This document shows positions 26,389 through 35,588 of a stretch of DNA of 64,000 bases, piece by piece (the first letter of the stretch is position 1; each line of letters begins with the position of its first letter). The notes under the pieces are model-generated. The model did no database searches, was not told the DNA's origin, and saw only the letters and a list, made by a program, of their open reading frames with translations. The position numbers and the translations under genes were made by a program. Origin of the DNA: Phyllobacterium sophorae (GTDB lineage Bacteria; Pseudomonadota; Alphaproteobacteria; Rhizobiales; Rhizobiaceae). Location: contig NZ_PGGM01000002.1 in NCBI RefSeq assembly GCF_003010965.1, positions 620,001-684,000 on the forward strand, read 5' to 3'.

Positions 26389-27630
26389 ATGGATACGAAG
26401 ATCATTCAAAGCAGCTACGACGTAGAGGCGATCCGCCGCGACTTTCCCATCCTGTCGCGTGAAGTCTATGGCAAGCCGCTGGTCTATCTCGACAATGGCG
26501 CTTCGGCTCAAAAGCCGCAGGCTGTGATCGACATGATCACGCATACCTATCGAGAAGAATATGCCAACGTGCATCGCGGCCTGCACTTCCTGTCGAACGC
26601 AACCACCGATGCCTATGAAAAGGCACGTGAAAACGTTCGCCGGTTCCTGAATGCCGGTTCTGTTGATGAGATCGTGTTCACGAAGTCTGCGACGGAAGCG
26701 ATCAATACCGTCGCCTACGGCTATGGCATGCCAAACATGGGCGAAGGCGACGAGATCGTGCTTTCGATCATGGAGCACCATTCGAACATCGTGCCGTGGC
26801 ATTTCATTCGCGAACGTCAGGGCGCAAAGCTCGTCTGGGTGCCTGTCGATGATCAGGGTGCATTCCACATCGAGGAATTCGAGAGCCGGCTAACAGAACG
26901 CACCAAACTCGTGGCCATCACCCATATGTCGAACGTGCTCGGCACCGTGACGCCGATCAAGGAGATCGTCCGCATCGCCCATGCGCGCGGCATTCCCGTG
27001 CTGGTCGACGGCAGCCAGGGCGCCGTGCACCTCCCGGTGGACGTGCAGGATCTCGGCTGCGACTGGTACATTTTCACCGGACATAAGATTTACGGTCCAT
27101 CTGGCATTGGCGTGCTTTATGGCCGCAAGACCATGCTTGAAGCGATGCGGCCTTTCCAGGGCGGCGGCGAAATGATCGAAGAGGTGACGGAGGATATTGT
27201 CACCTACAATCACCCGCCGCACCGCTTCGAAGCGGGCACCCCACCGATCGCCCAGGCGATCGGACTTGGTGCGGCGATCGAGTATGTCGAGAAGATCGGT
27301 CGCGCCGCCATTCTCGCGCATGAGGAAAATCTTCGCGACTATGCGCATGAGCGGTTGCGGCAGATCAACTCCTTGCGCATTTTTGGCGATGCCAAAGATA
27401 AGGGCGCGATCATTTCCTTCGAACTGGAAGGCATTCATGCGCACGACGTATCAATGGTGATCGACCGTGCCGGCGTTGCCGTGCGGGCAGGGACACACTG
27501 TGCTCAACCGCTCTTGAAGCGCTTCGGCGTCACTTCGACATGCCGTGCCTCATTTGCCATGTATAATACGAGAGACGAGATCGATGTTCTCGCCGATGCG
27601 CTGGAAAAGGCGCGGAAATTCTTTGGGTGA
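26389..27630 (+). CDS. sufS: Cysteine desulfurase SufS (group II)
   Basis: PLP-dependent desulfurase/selenocysteine lyase that supplies persulfide to the SUF machinery. The 413 residues show YLDNGASAQKP, the PLP-binding lysine K233 in FTGHKIYGPSG, and the active cysteine C371 in VRAGTHCAQPLL. That cysteine lies in a short structured loop typical of SufS, unlike the group I enzyme at the start of this region. No sufE is seen in the window. The stop overlaps the next gene start by 4 bases (ATGA), so translation is coupled. Confidence 0.97.
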   Translation: MDTKIIQSSYDVEAIRRDFPILSREVYGKPLVYLDNGASAQKPQAVIDMITHTYREEYANVHRGLHFLSNATTDAYEKARENVRRFLNAGSVDEIVFTKSATEAINTVAYGYGMPNMGEGDEIVLSIMEHHSNIVPWHFIRERQGAKLVWVPVDDQGAFHIEEFESRLTERTKLVAITHMSNVLGTVTPIKEIVRIAHARGIPVLVDGSQGAVHLPVDVQDLGCDWYIFTGHKIYGPSGIGVLYGRKTMLEAMRPFQGGGEMIEEVTEDIVTYNHPPHRFEAGTPPIAQAIGLGAAIEYVEKIGRAAILAHEENLRDYAHERLRQINSLRIFGDAKDKGAIISFELEGIHAHDVSMVIDRAGVAVRAGTHCAQPLLKRFGVTSTCRASFAMYNTRDEIDVLADALEKARKFFG

Positions 27631-28052
27631 TGACGATGACCGACAAAGTCGAGACACTGGAAAAAGACGAAGCGACGCTCGCTGACGCCGGTTCCGTGCA
27701 TACCGGGGTTGGGACAGCGTCCGCATCTGCCATTCCGGCCGAAGAACTGGCACGCATGACCGATGATATCATCGGGGCACTGAAAACCGTTTATGATCCG
27801 GAAATTCCGGCCGATATTTATGAACTTGGCCTCGTCTACAAGATCGACATCGAGGATGATCGCTCGGTGAAGATCGAGATGACATTGACGGCCCCGGGCT
27901 GTCCGGTTGCTGGCGAAATGCCCGGATGGGTGCAAGATGCGGTTGGCGCCGTCGAAGGCGTCAGCTTTGTCGATGTCACCATGACCTTCGATCCGCCCTG
28001 GACACCGGACCGCATGTCTGAAGAGGCGCAAGTCGCCGTCGGCTGGTACTAG
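27627..28052 (+). CDS. DUF59 (MIP18-like) Fe-S assembly protein, SufT-like
   Basis: A 141-residue protein of the DUF59/PaaD-MIP18 family that assists maturation of iron-sulfur proteins. The N-terminal 40 residues are low-complexity. The domain (about 45-140) begins with DDIIGALKTVYDPEIPADIYELGLVY, and has MTLTAPGCPVAGEMPGW with the conserved cysteine, then VTMTFDPPWTPDRMSEEA. It is the usual last gene of suf operons in alphaproteobacteria. The ATG at 27627 overlaps the sufS stop; an in-frame ATG at 27636 is an alternative. It converges with the exported-protein gene, overlapping by 4 bases. Confidence 0.92.
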   Translation: MMTMTDKVETLEKDEATLADAGSVHTGVGTASASAIPAEELARMTDDIIGALKTVYDPEIPADIYELGLVYKIDIEDDRSVKIEMTLTAPGCPVAGEMPGWVQDAVGAVEGVSFVDVTMTFDPPWTPDRMSEEAQVAVGWY

Positions 28053-28615
28053 GGCGCTTCGCAGCCTTCCGGCACGCTCTCCTCGAAGGGTTTTTCGGAT
28101 TTCTCCAGCGTTCCATCGAGGATCGATAGCGGTACATAGGGTACGCCCTGAATCGCCGGGTTGGCGAGCCTCAGGCGATAGCAGCCGTTAAAGACCGTGG
28201 CAGTACCGTCCTTGGCGGCGGATTTGATCGCCAGCGGCTGGCTCCAATAGGCGGAACCGGCTGCGCCTTCGCCCACGGCCTTTCCGAACCGCACCTCCAC
28301 CGAGGCAGTGTTTTCGTAACCTGCCTGGAATTGCGGGAAGGGCTGCGGCGGATTGTCGGGAGAATAGTAGCTGTAGGCGCGGGCGTATTCGCCTCTGTTG
28401 ATCGCGTTGTAGTAGGATTGGATCAACGTTTCCGGTGTGCTGCGATTGTCGAGGTATTCCGGCGGTGTCTGGGGGGCTGCTTCCGCTGATTGCTTTGGCG
28501 CCGGTGTTTCTGCGGGTGCTGTTGCTTCAGGCTGTTTGGTTTCCTGAGCCAGCAATGGTGAAAGGTCAAGCGCCAGCGCGGCTATGCTGCAAAGAACGAG
28601 ATGGCGATAATGCAT
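28049..28615 (-). CDS. Exported protein of unknown function
   Basis: A 188-residue protein with a signal peptide (MHYRHLVLCSIAALALDLSPLLAQ). A linker rich in A, P, E, Q and T (about 24-50) follows. The folded part starts with TPETLIQSYYNAINRGEYARAYSYY, which looks like an NTF2/SnoaL-type helix-strand opening. Two cysteines (in NGCYRL and EGCEAP) could form a disulfide in the periplasm. No catalytic motif is visible. I place the start at 28615; the open frame further upstream runs into the promoter and coding DNA of the opposite A-type carrier gene and is not signal-peptide-like. It interrupts the suf cluster on the other strand. Confidence 0.75.
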   Translation of the reverse strand: MHYRHLVLCSIAALALDLSPLLAQETKQPEATAPAETPAPKQSAEAAPQTPPEYLDNRSTPETLIQSYYNAINRGEYARAYSYYSPDNPPQPFPQFQAGYENTASVEVRFGKAVGEGAAGSAYWSQPLAIKSAAKDGTATVFNGCYRLRLANPAIQGVPYVPLSILDGTLEKSEKPFEESVPEGCEAP

Positions 28616-28741
28616 GATTTCAGCCTTCTGCCGGTCGTGTTTGTGGGTCTGAAGCAGTTTGAACACTTGCAGTGACGGTTGTGTAACATTAACTATGGTA
28701 CTGAGTGATCGTTCCGCGATCTCGAACAAGAGAGATGAGAA

Positions 28742-29116
28742 ATGGGTCGTTTTTCTGTCATGACGTTGACTGACGCCGCCGCACAGCGCGTAAGCGAGAT
28801 TGTGGCGACGCGCGAGAATGCGCTCGGCATTCGCGTCGGCATCAAGAAAGGCGGCTGCGCCGGCATGGAATACATGATCGACCTCGTCACGGAAGCGAAA
28901 GCTGGCGACGATGTCGTCGAAAAGGACGGCTCGAAGGTCTTCGTCGCGCCCGAAGCCGTTCTCTACCTCCTCGGTACGCAAATGGACTTCGAAGTGACGA
29001 AGTTGCGCACCGGCTTTGTCTTCAACAATCCTAACCAGACATCCGCTTGCGGCTGCGGCGAATCGGTCGAACTGACGCCGGCAAAGCCTGAAGCGATCGC
29101 TTCCGCCGCTTCCTGA
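28742..29116 (+). CDS. sufA: A-type Fe-S carrier (SufA/ErpA/IscA family)
   Basis: Carries nascent iron-sulfur clusters from the scaffold to target apoproteins. The 124 residues contain the three conserved cysteines: C39 in KKGGCAGMEY, and C103 and C105 in SACGCGES. The C-terminal 15 residues beyond the domain are A/P/E-rich and not conserved. AGAGATGAGAA sits before the ATG. It has its own upstream gap of 126 bp after the divergent exported-protein gene, so it is probably transcribed apart from sufBCDS. The choice of sufA rather than erpA or iscA rests on the neighbourhood. Confidence 0.9.
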   Translation: MGRFSVMTLTDAAAQRVSEIVATRENALGIRVGIKKGGCAGMEYMIDLVTEAKAGDDVVEKDGSKVFVAPEAVLYLLGTQMDFEVTKLRTGFVFNNPNQTSACGCGESVELTPAKPEAIASAAS

Positions 29117-29125
29117 CGTTTCGCC

Positions 29126-29446
29126 ATGGACAATGATGCGATCGAGGATCTGTTTTCAGGCCTCGGCCCTGTCACCATCAAGCGTATGTTTGGGGGCAAG
29201 GCGATATATTTCCAAGGGTTGATCATCGCGCTTGAAGTGCAGGATGAAATTCTCCTGAAGGCCGACGAAGTTTCGGCGCCCGCTTTCCAAGCTGCCGGCT
29301 CCAGGCAATGGCGTTATGAGCGCAAATCGAGAAAACCCGTCGATATGCCGTACTGGTCCATCCCCGAAGATGCTTTCGACGACCCGGACATCATGACCGA
29401 ATGGGCCAGGCTTGCCCGCGAGGCATCATTGCGCCGGGCAAAGTAA
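29126..29446 (+). CDS. TfoX N-terminal domain protein
   Basis: A 106-residue protein made only of the TfoX/Sxy N-terminal domain: IEDLFSGLGPVTIKRMFGGKAIYFQGLIIALE and the later ADEVSAPAFQAAGSRQW are typical. In gammaproteobacteria Sxy/TfoX activates competence genes with CRP-S, but the short single-domain forms widespread in rhizobia have no established role. It begins 9 bases after the A-type carrier gene and is probably co-transcribed with it. No ribosome-binding site of note is seen before the ATG. Confidence 0.85.
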   Translation: MDNDAIEDLFSGLGPVTIKRMFGGKAIYFQGLIIALEVQDEILLKADEVSAPAFQAAGSRQWRYERKSRKPVDMPYWSIPEDAFDDPDIMTEWARLAREASLRRAK

Positions 29447-29449
29447 GGC

Positions 29450-29863
29450 TCACGCCAGACCGCGCTGCCGAACCAGATCGATGGCGTGAAGTGTCGGCAA
29501 GGTCAGGCGTTCCGGTAGTTCGTCGAGGGAGAACCAGTCTATCCCGCCGTGCTTGTCGGGTTCGAGCAGTTGCATCTCACCGGAATAACTCTGCGCCAGG
29601 AACAGGACACCCAGCCAATGCTGCCGTTCGTCATGGAAGAGCTGCTCGCTGAGGCCGAGGAGAGCGATTGCTCCAGCCCGGAGCCCGGTTTCCTCGAGGG
29701 CCTCGCGGCGAATAGCCTGTTCGGCGGTTTCGAGAAAGTCCACTTTGCCGCCGGGGATGCCCCAGGCGCCGGCCTCAGGGCTTTTCTTGCGTTTCAGCAG
29801 GAGGATATGGGCATCTCTCAAGAATACGATGCCGCATCCAACGCCGGGTGACTGCACGAGCAA
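29450..29863 (-). CDS. Nudix hydrolase
   Basis: A 137-residue pyrophosphohydrolase with a complete Nudix box: G39, E45, R53-E54 and E57-E58 in GGKVDFLETAEQAI followed by RREALEETG. The neighbouring KRKKSPEAGAWGIPGGK and the late LEPDKHGGIDWFSLDELPERL resemble nucleotide-sugar or 8-oxo-dGTP/ADP-ribose type enzymes, but the substrate is not readable. The long frame starts with TTG at 29863; the GTG at 29857, preceded by GAGG at a 7-base spacing, is at least as likely. It follows the helicase gene by 3 bases, so the two form an operon. Confidence 0.9.
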   Translation of the reverse strand: MLVQSPGVGCGIVFLRDAHILLLKRKKSPEAGAWGIPGGKVDFLETAEQAIRREALEETGLRAGAIALLGLSEQLFHDERQHWLGVLFLAQSYSGEMQLLEPDKHGGIDWFSLDELPERLTLPTLHAIDLVRQRGLA

Positions 29864-29866
29864 GCC

Positions 29867-31372
<1,506 letters not shown>

Positions 31373-31557
31373 AGGAGGTTTAACTTTCTATCTGCAGTCA
31401 TTGCGGTGCGGTCCGTCCTCGGCCAAAGCGTCAGACGCTCGAATTGCACAGCGTTTTGCTGCAATGGCGTTACGGCGCGAACCAGCAAAAGTCAACTCTC
31501 AGGTGAGGACACATTTAAGAGTTTGTTACAATTGTCCGCCATTTTATTCTAATGTTG

Positions 31558-32331
31558 TCAATAAAGGAACTGTTCCTTGAGAATTCGTTCGTTCCAGGAA
31601 TGGTTCTTGTCAAACAGAATGGTCGCCCGCAAATGAGATGCTTCCTCGACCGTGACGGATAGAACGGACTTTACTTCCGTGTGATCGGCGACCGCATTGA
31701 CCGGCCGCTTCTCCGGTTCGAGAATATCAAAACGCACAGTCACCCGGTTTGGCAGGAGCGCACCGCGCCAGCGCCGGGGGCGAAAGGCGGAAACCGGGGT
31801 GAGGGCCAGCAGCCGCGCATCGAGGGGGATTATTGGCCCCTGCGCGGAGAGGTTGTAGGCGGTAGAGCCGGCGGGGGTTGCCACCATGACGCCGTCGCAG
31901 ATCAATTCTTCCAGCCGCACCTTGTCGTCGACGGTGATCCTGATCTTCGCTGCCTGGTAGGACTGGCGCAGCAGCGAGACTTCATTCAGCGCAAACGCCG
32001 TAAACTCACCGTCTTCGACGGACTCCGTAACCATCTTCAAAGGCCGGATGGTCTCGGCATGCGCTGCCTCCACGCGTTCCTTCAATCCGGTGCCGCTGTA
32101 TTCGTTCATCAGGAAGCCGACGGACCCACGGTTCATGCCATAGATCATCTTGCCCTGGTTCATGTAGTTCTGCAGCGTCTGCAGCATGAAGCCATCGCCG
32201 CCAAGCGCAACGATGACATCGGCATCCCGCGCTTCGGCGCCACCGTAGATCCGGGTCAGTTCATGCTGCGCCTCGTCGGAGTCCGGCGTGCCGGAGGAAA
32301 GAAAAGCAAATGTTTCGATTTTCCGGTTCAT
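31558..32331 (-). CDS. nadK: NAD kinase
   Basis: Phosphorylates NAD to NADP; essential in most bacteria. From the [10 protein letters not shown] methionine it has 257 residues, the size of the short rhizobial form. The catalytic GGDG motif is in [15 protein letters not shown], and the nucleotide-binding [24 protein letters not shown] is intact. The frame opens four codons earlier (32343), which adds MQAA and is less likely. The gene is monocistronic and lies between the helicase and tRNA-Thr. Confidence 0.95.
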   Translation of the reverse strand: MNRKIETFAFLSSGTPDSDEAQHELTRIYGGAEARDADVIVALGGDGFMLQTLQNYMNQGKMIYGMNRGSVGFLMNEYSGTGLKERVEAAHAETIRPLKMVTESVEDGEFTAFALNEVSLLRQSYQAAKIRITVDDKVRLEELICDGVMVATPAGSTAYNLSAQGPIIPLDARLLALTPVSAFRPRRWRGALLPNRVTVRFDILEPEKRPVNAVADHTEVKSVLSVTVEEASHLRATILFDKNHSWNERILKEQFLY

Positions 32332-32485
32332 GGCTGCCTGCATGCGCGAATGACTGAGGACCTATCGCCTAGCACGCCATGACCCATCTGGCAAAACGCG
32401 GGGCGATCAAAAAAACTGTAAAATTATCGCGCAGGGCTGTTTTTTCGTTTTACAGATCGGAGGTTTGTGCTAATCGGACGCCGCT

Positions 32486-32561
32486 GCCCTTGTAGCTCAG
32501 TTGGTAGAGCATCTGATTTGTAATCAGAGGGTCGGGAGTTCGAGTCTCTCCGGGGGCACCA
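32486..32561 (+). tRNA. tRNA-Thr (anticodon TGT)
   Basis: A full cloverleaf: acceptor GCCCTTG pairs with CGGGGGC (two G-U pairs). The D arm is AGCTCAGTTGGTAGAGC. The anticodon stem TCTGA/TCAGA carries TGT at 32519-32521, and the T arm has GTTCGAGTC. CCA (32559-32561) is encoded. It marks the left border of the accessory stretch; tRNA 3' ends are common integration sites, but I found no second copy of its 3' end nearby. Confidence 0.97.
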
Positions 32562-32587
32562 TTTTTCCTCAATGAAATTTTGACTTG

Positions 32588-32722
32588 TCAGGAACCTGCA
32601 GGCGACCCGGTTCGCTTGTGGGCTAAATTGAGCACAGCGCCGATTTTCGCAGGCGGAATAACAGCCGCCCCGAACCAAGCAACCGCCGACATCGCGCCAA
32701 AAATGATCGATACCCAAACCAT
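32588..32722 (-). CDS. Small membrane protein (44 residues), unknown
   Basis: Starts MVWVSIIFGAMSAVAWFGAA and continues with VIPPAKIGAVLNLAHKRTGS, so one membrane helix (about 2-22) is followed by a short basic tail. GGAGAGGAG stands 6 bases before the ATG, a strong ribosome-binding site that makes translation likely. It is the last of three minus-strand small genes pointing toward tRNA-Thr. Function unknown; small single-helix proteins occur in toxin or phage-related cassettes, but nothing here proves that. Confidence 0.5.
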   Translation of the reverse strand: MVWVSIIFGAMSAVAWFGAAVIPPAKIGAVLNLAHKRTGSPAGS

Positions 32723-32752
32723 GCTAATCTCCTCTCCATTGTGCAATCCGCG

Positions 32753-33124
32753 CTATCGCCGCGTAGGGATCTCGCGCCCAAGGAACTTGGCAACCTCGTC
32801 AATGGTTTCCACCACACCGTAAGTCTTGCCGTCGATGGTATATTGCGGTGATATTCCGTTAAAACTCGTTATTGAGTTTTCCCTATAGATTGGTCCGCGA
32901 CGACGACTCAGTTCTTGCTTTGCGAAAGGCATTCGAAGGTTTTCAAGTTGCTTTTTCCTCTCCTTGATCGTCTTACCTAGATCAGTCGTGAAGCAGGCTG
33001 TGTGCTGATCCATCGTCCTGAGAACCTCGTATGCTCCAAGCGTCCAAAACCAAAAGAAGTTGTAAGCTTTCAAGAACTCCGATGTGCTGGCCGCGGTGTT
33101 CGGACCTATAGCGTTACTCAGCAT
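32753..33124 (-). CDS. Hypothetical protein, possibly the 3' part of a frame-broken gene
   Basis: A 123-residue protein beginning MLSNAIGPNTAASTSEFLKA. It contains an aromatic stretch YNFFWFWTLGAYEVLRTM (about 21-38), then DLGKTIKERKKQLENLRMPFAKQE and an acidic or polar C-terminus with IDGKTYGVVETIDEVAKFLG. No domain is recognised with confidence. Its first seven bases overlap the end of the upstream frame, there is no convincing ribosome-binding site, and the two sequences read smoothly into each other. A frameshifted single gene of about 168 codons is therefore as likely as two coupled genes. The local base composition is AT-richer than the core genes. Confidence 0.55.
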   Translation of the reverse strand: MLSNAIGPNTAASTSEFLKAYNFFWFWTLGAYEVLRTMDQHTACFTTDLGKTIKERKKQLENLRMPFAKQELSRRRGPIYRENSITSFNGISPQYTIDGKTYGVVETIDEVAKFLGREIPTRR

Positions 33125-33255
33125 CGTTTGATTTCTTCGCCCATCTCGCCCACTGCCCGGGCTTGTGTGTTTGTGTAGACTGAAAACTTCATGAGCGGAT
33201 TATCGTTCAGCATTTTCTCCATTGCCGCATTCTGATGGTCCGTGGTGTTGCTCAT
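33118..33255 (-). CDS. Hypothetical small protein, possibly the 5' part of the same gene
   Basis: Forty-five residues: MSNTTDHQNAAMEKMLNDNP then a segment ending GEMGEEIKRC. A GGTGAG-like ribosome-binding site lies about 10 bases before the ATG at 33255; the frame is open further to 33318 but that part is not protein-like. It ends TGA overlapping the ATG of the next frame (ATGCTGA). The helical, polar composition and lack of its own fold support the view that it is the N-terminal part of the downstream protein. Confidence 0.45.
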   Translation of the reverse strand: MSNTTDHQNAAMEKMLNDNPLMKFSVYTNTQARAVGEMGEEIKRC

Positions 33256-33449
33256 TCCTTGTCGCTCACCGCCCTGATGGCTCGTTGGAATCGCAAGCAT
33301 TTGCCGATGAATGATCACACCAAGCTATGGATGAAATCGTATATCTATCCCATGCATTGACCAAGTTGTGTGTTAGTACCATCGTCAAATCTATCGATGA
33401 CTCGGGCCGACTATAGTGCTGCAGCCGAGATTCGAACAGGGTCGACACC

Positions 33450-34328
33450 GTGACCGACGACAATATTAATCGCTTGAAATTGACCTTCGAGCAGGCAGAG
33501 GGCGTTGCCCCGCTGCCACGACAGTTGGAGTTGCAAGAAGTTTCGCCAGAGCTGCGAGCACAGCTTTGGCAATACATTCACGATTCAATCGTGAGCGCGA
33601 TGAAGTCTGGAGAATACGGCCTATATGTCGGCGGAAGTTGGCAATCGATTTTGCGTTCGATGCATGTCGATCACTACCATCGTATGATAGACGATTTTGT
33701 TAGCGATTGGGGCGTTCATAAGAAGCTGCTGCGACGCGTTTTTCAGGATGGCTCTTACACGGCAGTCTTCGGATTTCTGCAGTGGATACTACGGCATCGA
33801 ACGCAGCCAAGCCACAATTTCTCTAGCGAAATTGATGCTCGCTTAGCTCGGTGTCGATCGGCCTATCGTGTCGTGAATGGCAACACGATTGTTCCGGTCT
33901 CCTCACCAGAAGAAAAGCAAACACTGGACCGCGCATTCGCCGACCTCGCTTCCACAGAGTTCAACGGGGCACGCCAGCACTTGAAATTAGCTGCTGAGCG
34001 GGCAACGGCGGGAGACTGGGCTGGAAGTGTCCGGGAAAGTATCAGTGCGGTGGAATCAACCGTGAAGTGTATCGACCCAGATGCGAAAGAACTCCGGCCC
34101 GCGCTCGCTGCGTTAGAAAAGCAGGGCACCGTTCATGGTTCGCTAAGGCAAGGGTTTCTCAATTTGTATGGGTACACGAGCGATGAAAAAGGCGTCCGTC
34201 ACTCGCTGTTAAAAGATGATGCCGCGAAAGTGGATCAGACCGAAGCGCTCTTTATGCTCGGGGCCTGTGCAGCATTCGTCTCATACCTGATCAACAAAGG
34301 CCGAGGATCGGGACTAATCAGCAAGTAG
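33450..34328 (+). CDS. AbiJ-NTD4 domain protein with HEPN-like C-terminal domain
   Basis: A 292-residue protein. Residues 5-150 resemble the AbiJ N-terminal domain 4 (RLKLTFEQAEGVAPLP, SPELRAQLW, DWGVHKKLLRRVF, YTAVFGFLQWILRH, YRVVNGNTIVPV). Residues 165-285 form an all-helical HEPN-like domain with SVRESISAVESTVK and the conserved turn YGYTSDEKGVRHSL (R250-H251). HEPN domains of this group are RNases in abortive-infection and toxin systems, so a phage-defence role is inferred; no antitoxin partner is obvious. The start is GTG with AGGG about 8 bases upstream. Some residues differ from the typical chromosome-wide codon pattern, and the gene lies beside tRNA-Thr and unknown genes, which fits an accessory insertion. 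Confidence 0.78.
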   Translation: MTDDNINRLKLTFEQAEGVAPLPRQLELQEVSPELRAQLWQYIHDSIVSAMKSGEYGLYVGGSWQSILRSMHVDHYHRMIDDFVSDWGVHKKLLRRVFQDGSYTAVFGFLQWILRHRTQPSHNFSSEIDARLARCRSAYRVVNGNTIVPVSSPEEKQTLDRAFADLASTEFNGARQHLKLAAERATAGDWAGSVRESISAVESTVKCIDPDAKELRPALAALEKQGTVHGSLRQGFLNLYGYTSDEKGVRHSLLKDDAAKVDQTEALFMLGACAAFVSYLINKGRGSGLISK

Positions 34329-34559
34329 CGCCCTCCAAAGCGGGTATAAAGACGTGCTGTTGCCTGAAATCCGGGCCCGTCGCTTGGTGGTTTGATCCTT
34401 TTGGCCACTCCATCTTGCAAAATTCCTGGCCTCGCGCTTGGATAGGATAGCATTTGCCGCTCAACGGGAATTATTTGCGGTTCCCGTTGCGAGAGCAGTT
34501 CGCGGGTTTTCTCTGCGCGAGCCCGCCCTATCTTTGTGATCCAGGACAAGGAGACCGCC

Positions 34560-34826
34560 ATGTGCCGCAACATCAAAACGCTGTTCAACTTCGACCCGCC
34601 AGCGACCCAGGAAGAAATAGATGCTTCCGCGCTGCAATTCGTGCGCAAGCTCTCCGGCTTCAACAAGCCGTCGCAGGCCAACGCGGAGGTGTTCGACCGG
34701 GCTGTCGCGGAAGTGGCGGATGCGTCGCGGCGTCTGCTTTCATCCCTGCACACGCATGCGCCGTCGCGTGACCGGGATGTCGAAGCCGAAAGGGCACGCG
34801 AGCGCTCAAGGGCAAGGTTCGCATAA
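34560..34826 (+). CDS. DUF2277 family protein
   Basis: An 88-residue protein starting MCRNIKTLFNFDPPATQEEI, the family signature, followed by ALQFVRKLSGFNKPSQANAEVFDRAVAEV and a basic C-terminus. The family has no known function; many members are annotated near DNA-repair or unrelated genes. AAGGAGA six bases before the ATG at 34560 is a strong ribosome-binding site and decides against the longer frame beginning at 34536. It marks a return to chromosomal-type codon use after the AbiJ gene. Confidence 0.88.
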   Translation: MCRNIKTLFNFDPPATQEEIDASALQFVRKLSGFNKPSQANAEVFDRAVAEVADASRRLLSSLHTHAPSRDRDVEAERARERSRARFA

Positions 34827-34884
34827 ACAAGGGTAAGCCGGGGGTGAATGGTCCGCCGGTGCGCTATGATAGTCCCGAAGCCGC

Positions 34885-34983
34885 CTATCCGCGGACGTTT
34901 CTCATGCTGACGAGATACAGCAGCCCGTAGGTCAGGGCGAAGGAGGCTAAGCTGGGAAGCAAATAGTCAATCATAATGCTCAT
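34885..34983 (-). CDS. Short membrane ORF (32 residues), unknown
   Basis: MSIMIDYLLPSLASFALTYG followed by LLYLVSMRNVRG: one hydrophobic helix with a positive C-terminus (RNVRG), consistent with an inside-positive single-span peptide. AGGG lies about 5 bases before the ATG. In length and layout it recalls KdpF-like or YbgT-like mini-subunits, but no kdp or cydAB genes are nearby. Too short to be certain it is translated. Confidence 0.35.
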   Translation of the reverse strand: MSIMIDYLLPSLASFALTYGLLYLVSMRNVRG

Positions 34984-35331
34984 CTTGCCCTAACTATATT
35001 GGCGAGAAAATGTTCCATTTTCACTATAGCATAAATGCAAAAGGTTGGGTTTCGGTTTACGCCTTCCTTTATCCTATAAATATTTTGGTGGGCTTGCGCC
35101 AGCCTGGAAAGCCGAAAATCCACATCGAAAGCGAGTCGGGCGAAGCACGGCCGCCTTTAACGGATTGGCGCGATTCGAATGTGTTCCTGCCTTCACCTGC
35201 CGGGGGCCGAAGGCGGGTGGACACGCGGCACGCCCGGGAGCGATGCCGGCATCTTACCCAAGCCGGATCCTTGGAAAGTTCAAACGGGATAACTTCGCAA
35301 TGATCTCTCCATGGTGGAAAAGCATCCGCCT

Positions 35332-35396
35332 CTCCGTCATCCTCGGGCTCCTCGATCTCCGTCATCCTCGGCTCCTCCTTCTCCGTCATCCTCGGG
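35332..35396. repeat. Three direct copies of a 15-bp unit
   Basis: CTCCGTCATCCTCGG occurs at 35332-35346, 35357-35371 and 35381-35395, at 25- and 24-bp spacing. The third copy is the beginning of the long inverted repeat, so the first two look like partial duplications of that repeat end. Confidence 0.75.
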
Positions 35397-35584
35397 CTTG
35401 ACCCGAGGACCCACGGCAAGGGTGCGCCTTCCATGAACCACGCGATATGCATTCCCGAGAATTGCTAAGATCAATGAAGCGTGCCGCCGGAACTATCACT
35501 CCGCTGGATCCCGCCGAGTTTTGTGCAAATGTACCCCTCCTTTGCCGTGGGTCCTCGGGTCAAGCCCGAGGATGACGGAGAAGG
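35377..35584. repeat. 43-bp perfect inverted repeat around a 122-bp spacer
   Basis: 35377-35419 and 35542-35584 are exact reverse complements. Each arm is itself partly palindromic (CCTCGGG and CCCGAGG around five bases). The arm sequence resembles a dispersed repeat common in rhizobial genomes. Two copies in opposite orientation could be two insertions of one element or the ends of a non-autonomous element. Confidence 0.8.
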
Positions 35585-35588
35585 ATGT

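Noticed and set aside
32424-32717. 97-codon minus-strand frame containing RRDSNSRPSDYKSDALPTE
   Set aside because: This peptide is the antisense translation of tRNA-Thr, a well-known false annotation; the tRNA itself is certain.
32486-34560. Integrative element at tRNA-Thr with attachment repeats
   Set aside because: No integrase gene and no second copy of the tRNA 3' end were found, so I report only an accessory stretch, not a defined mobile element.
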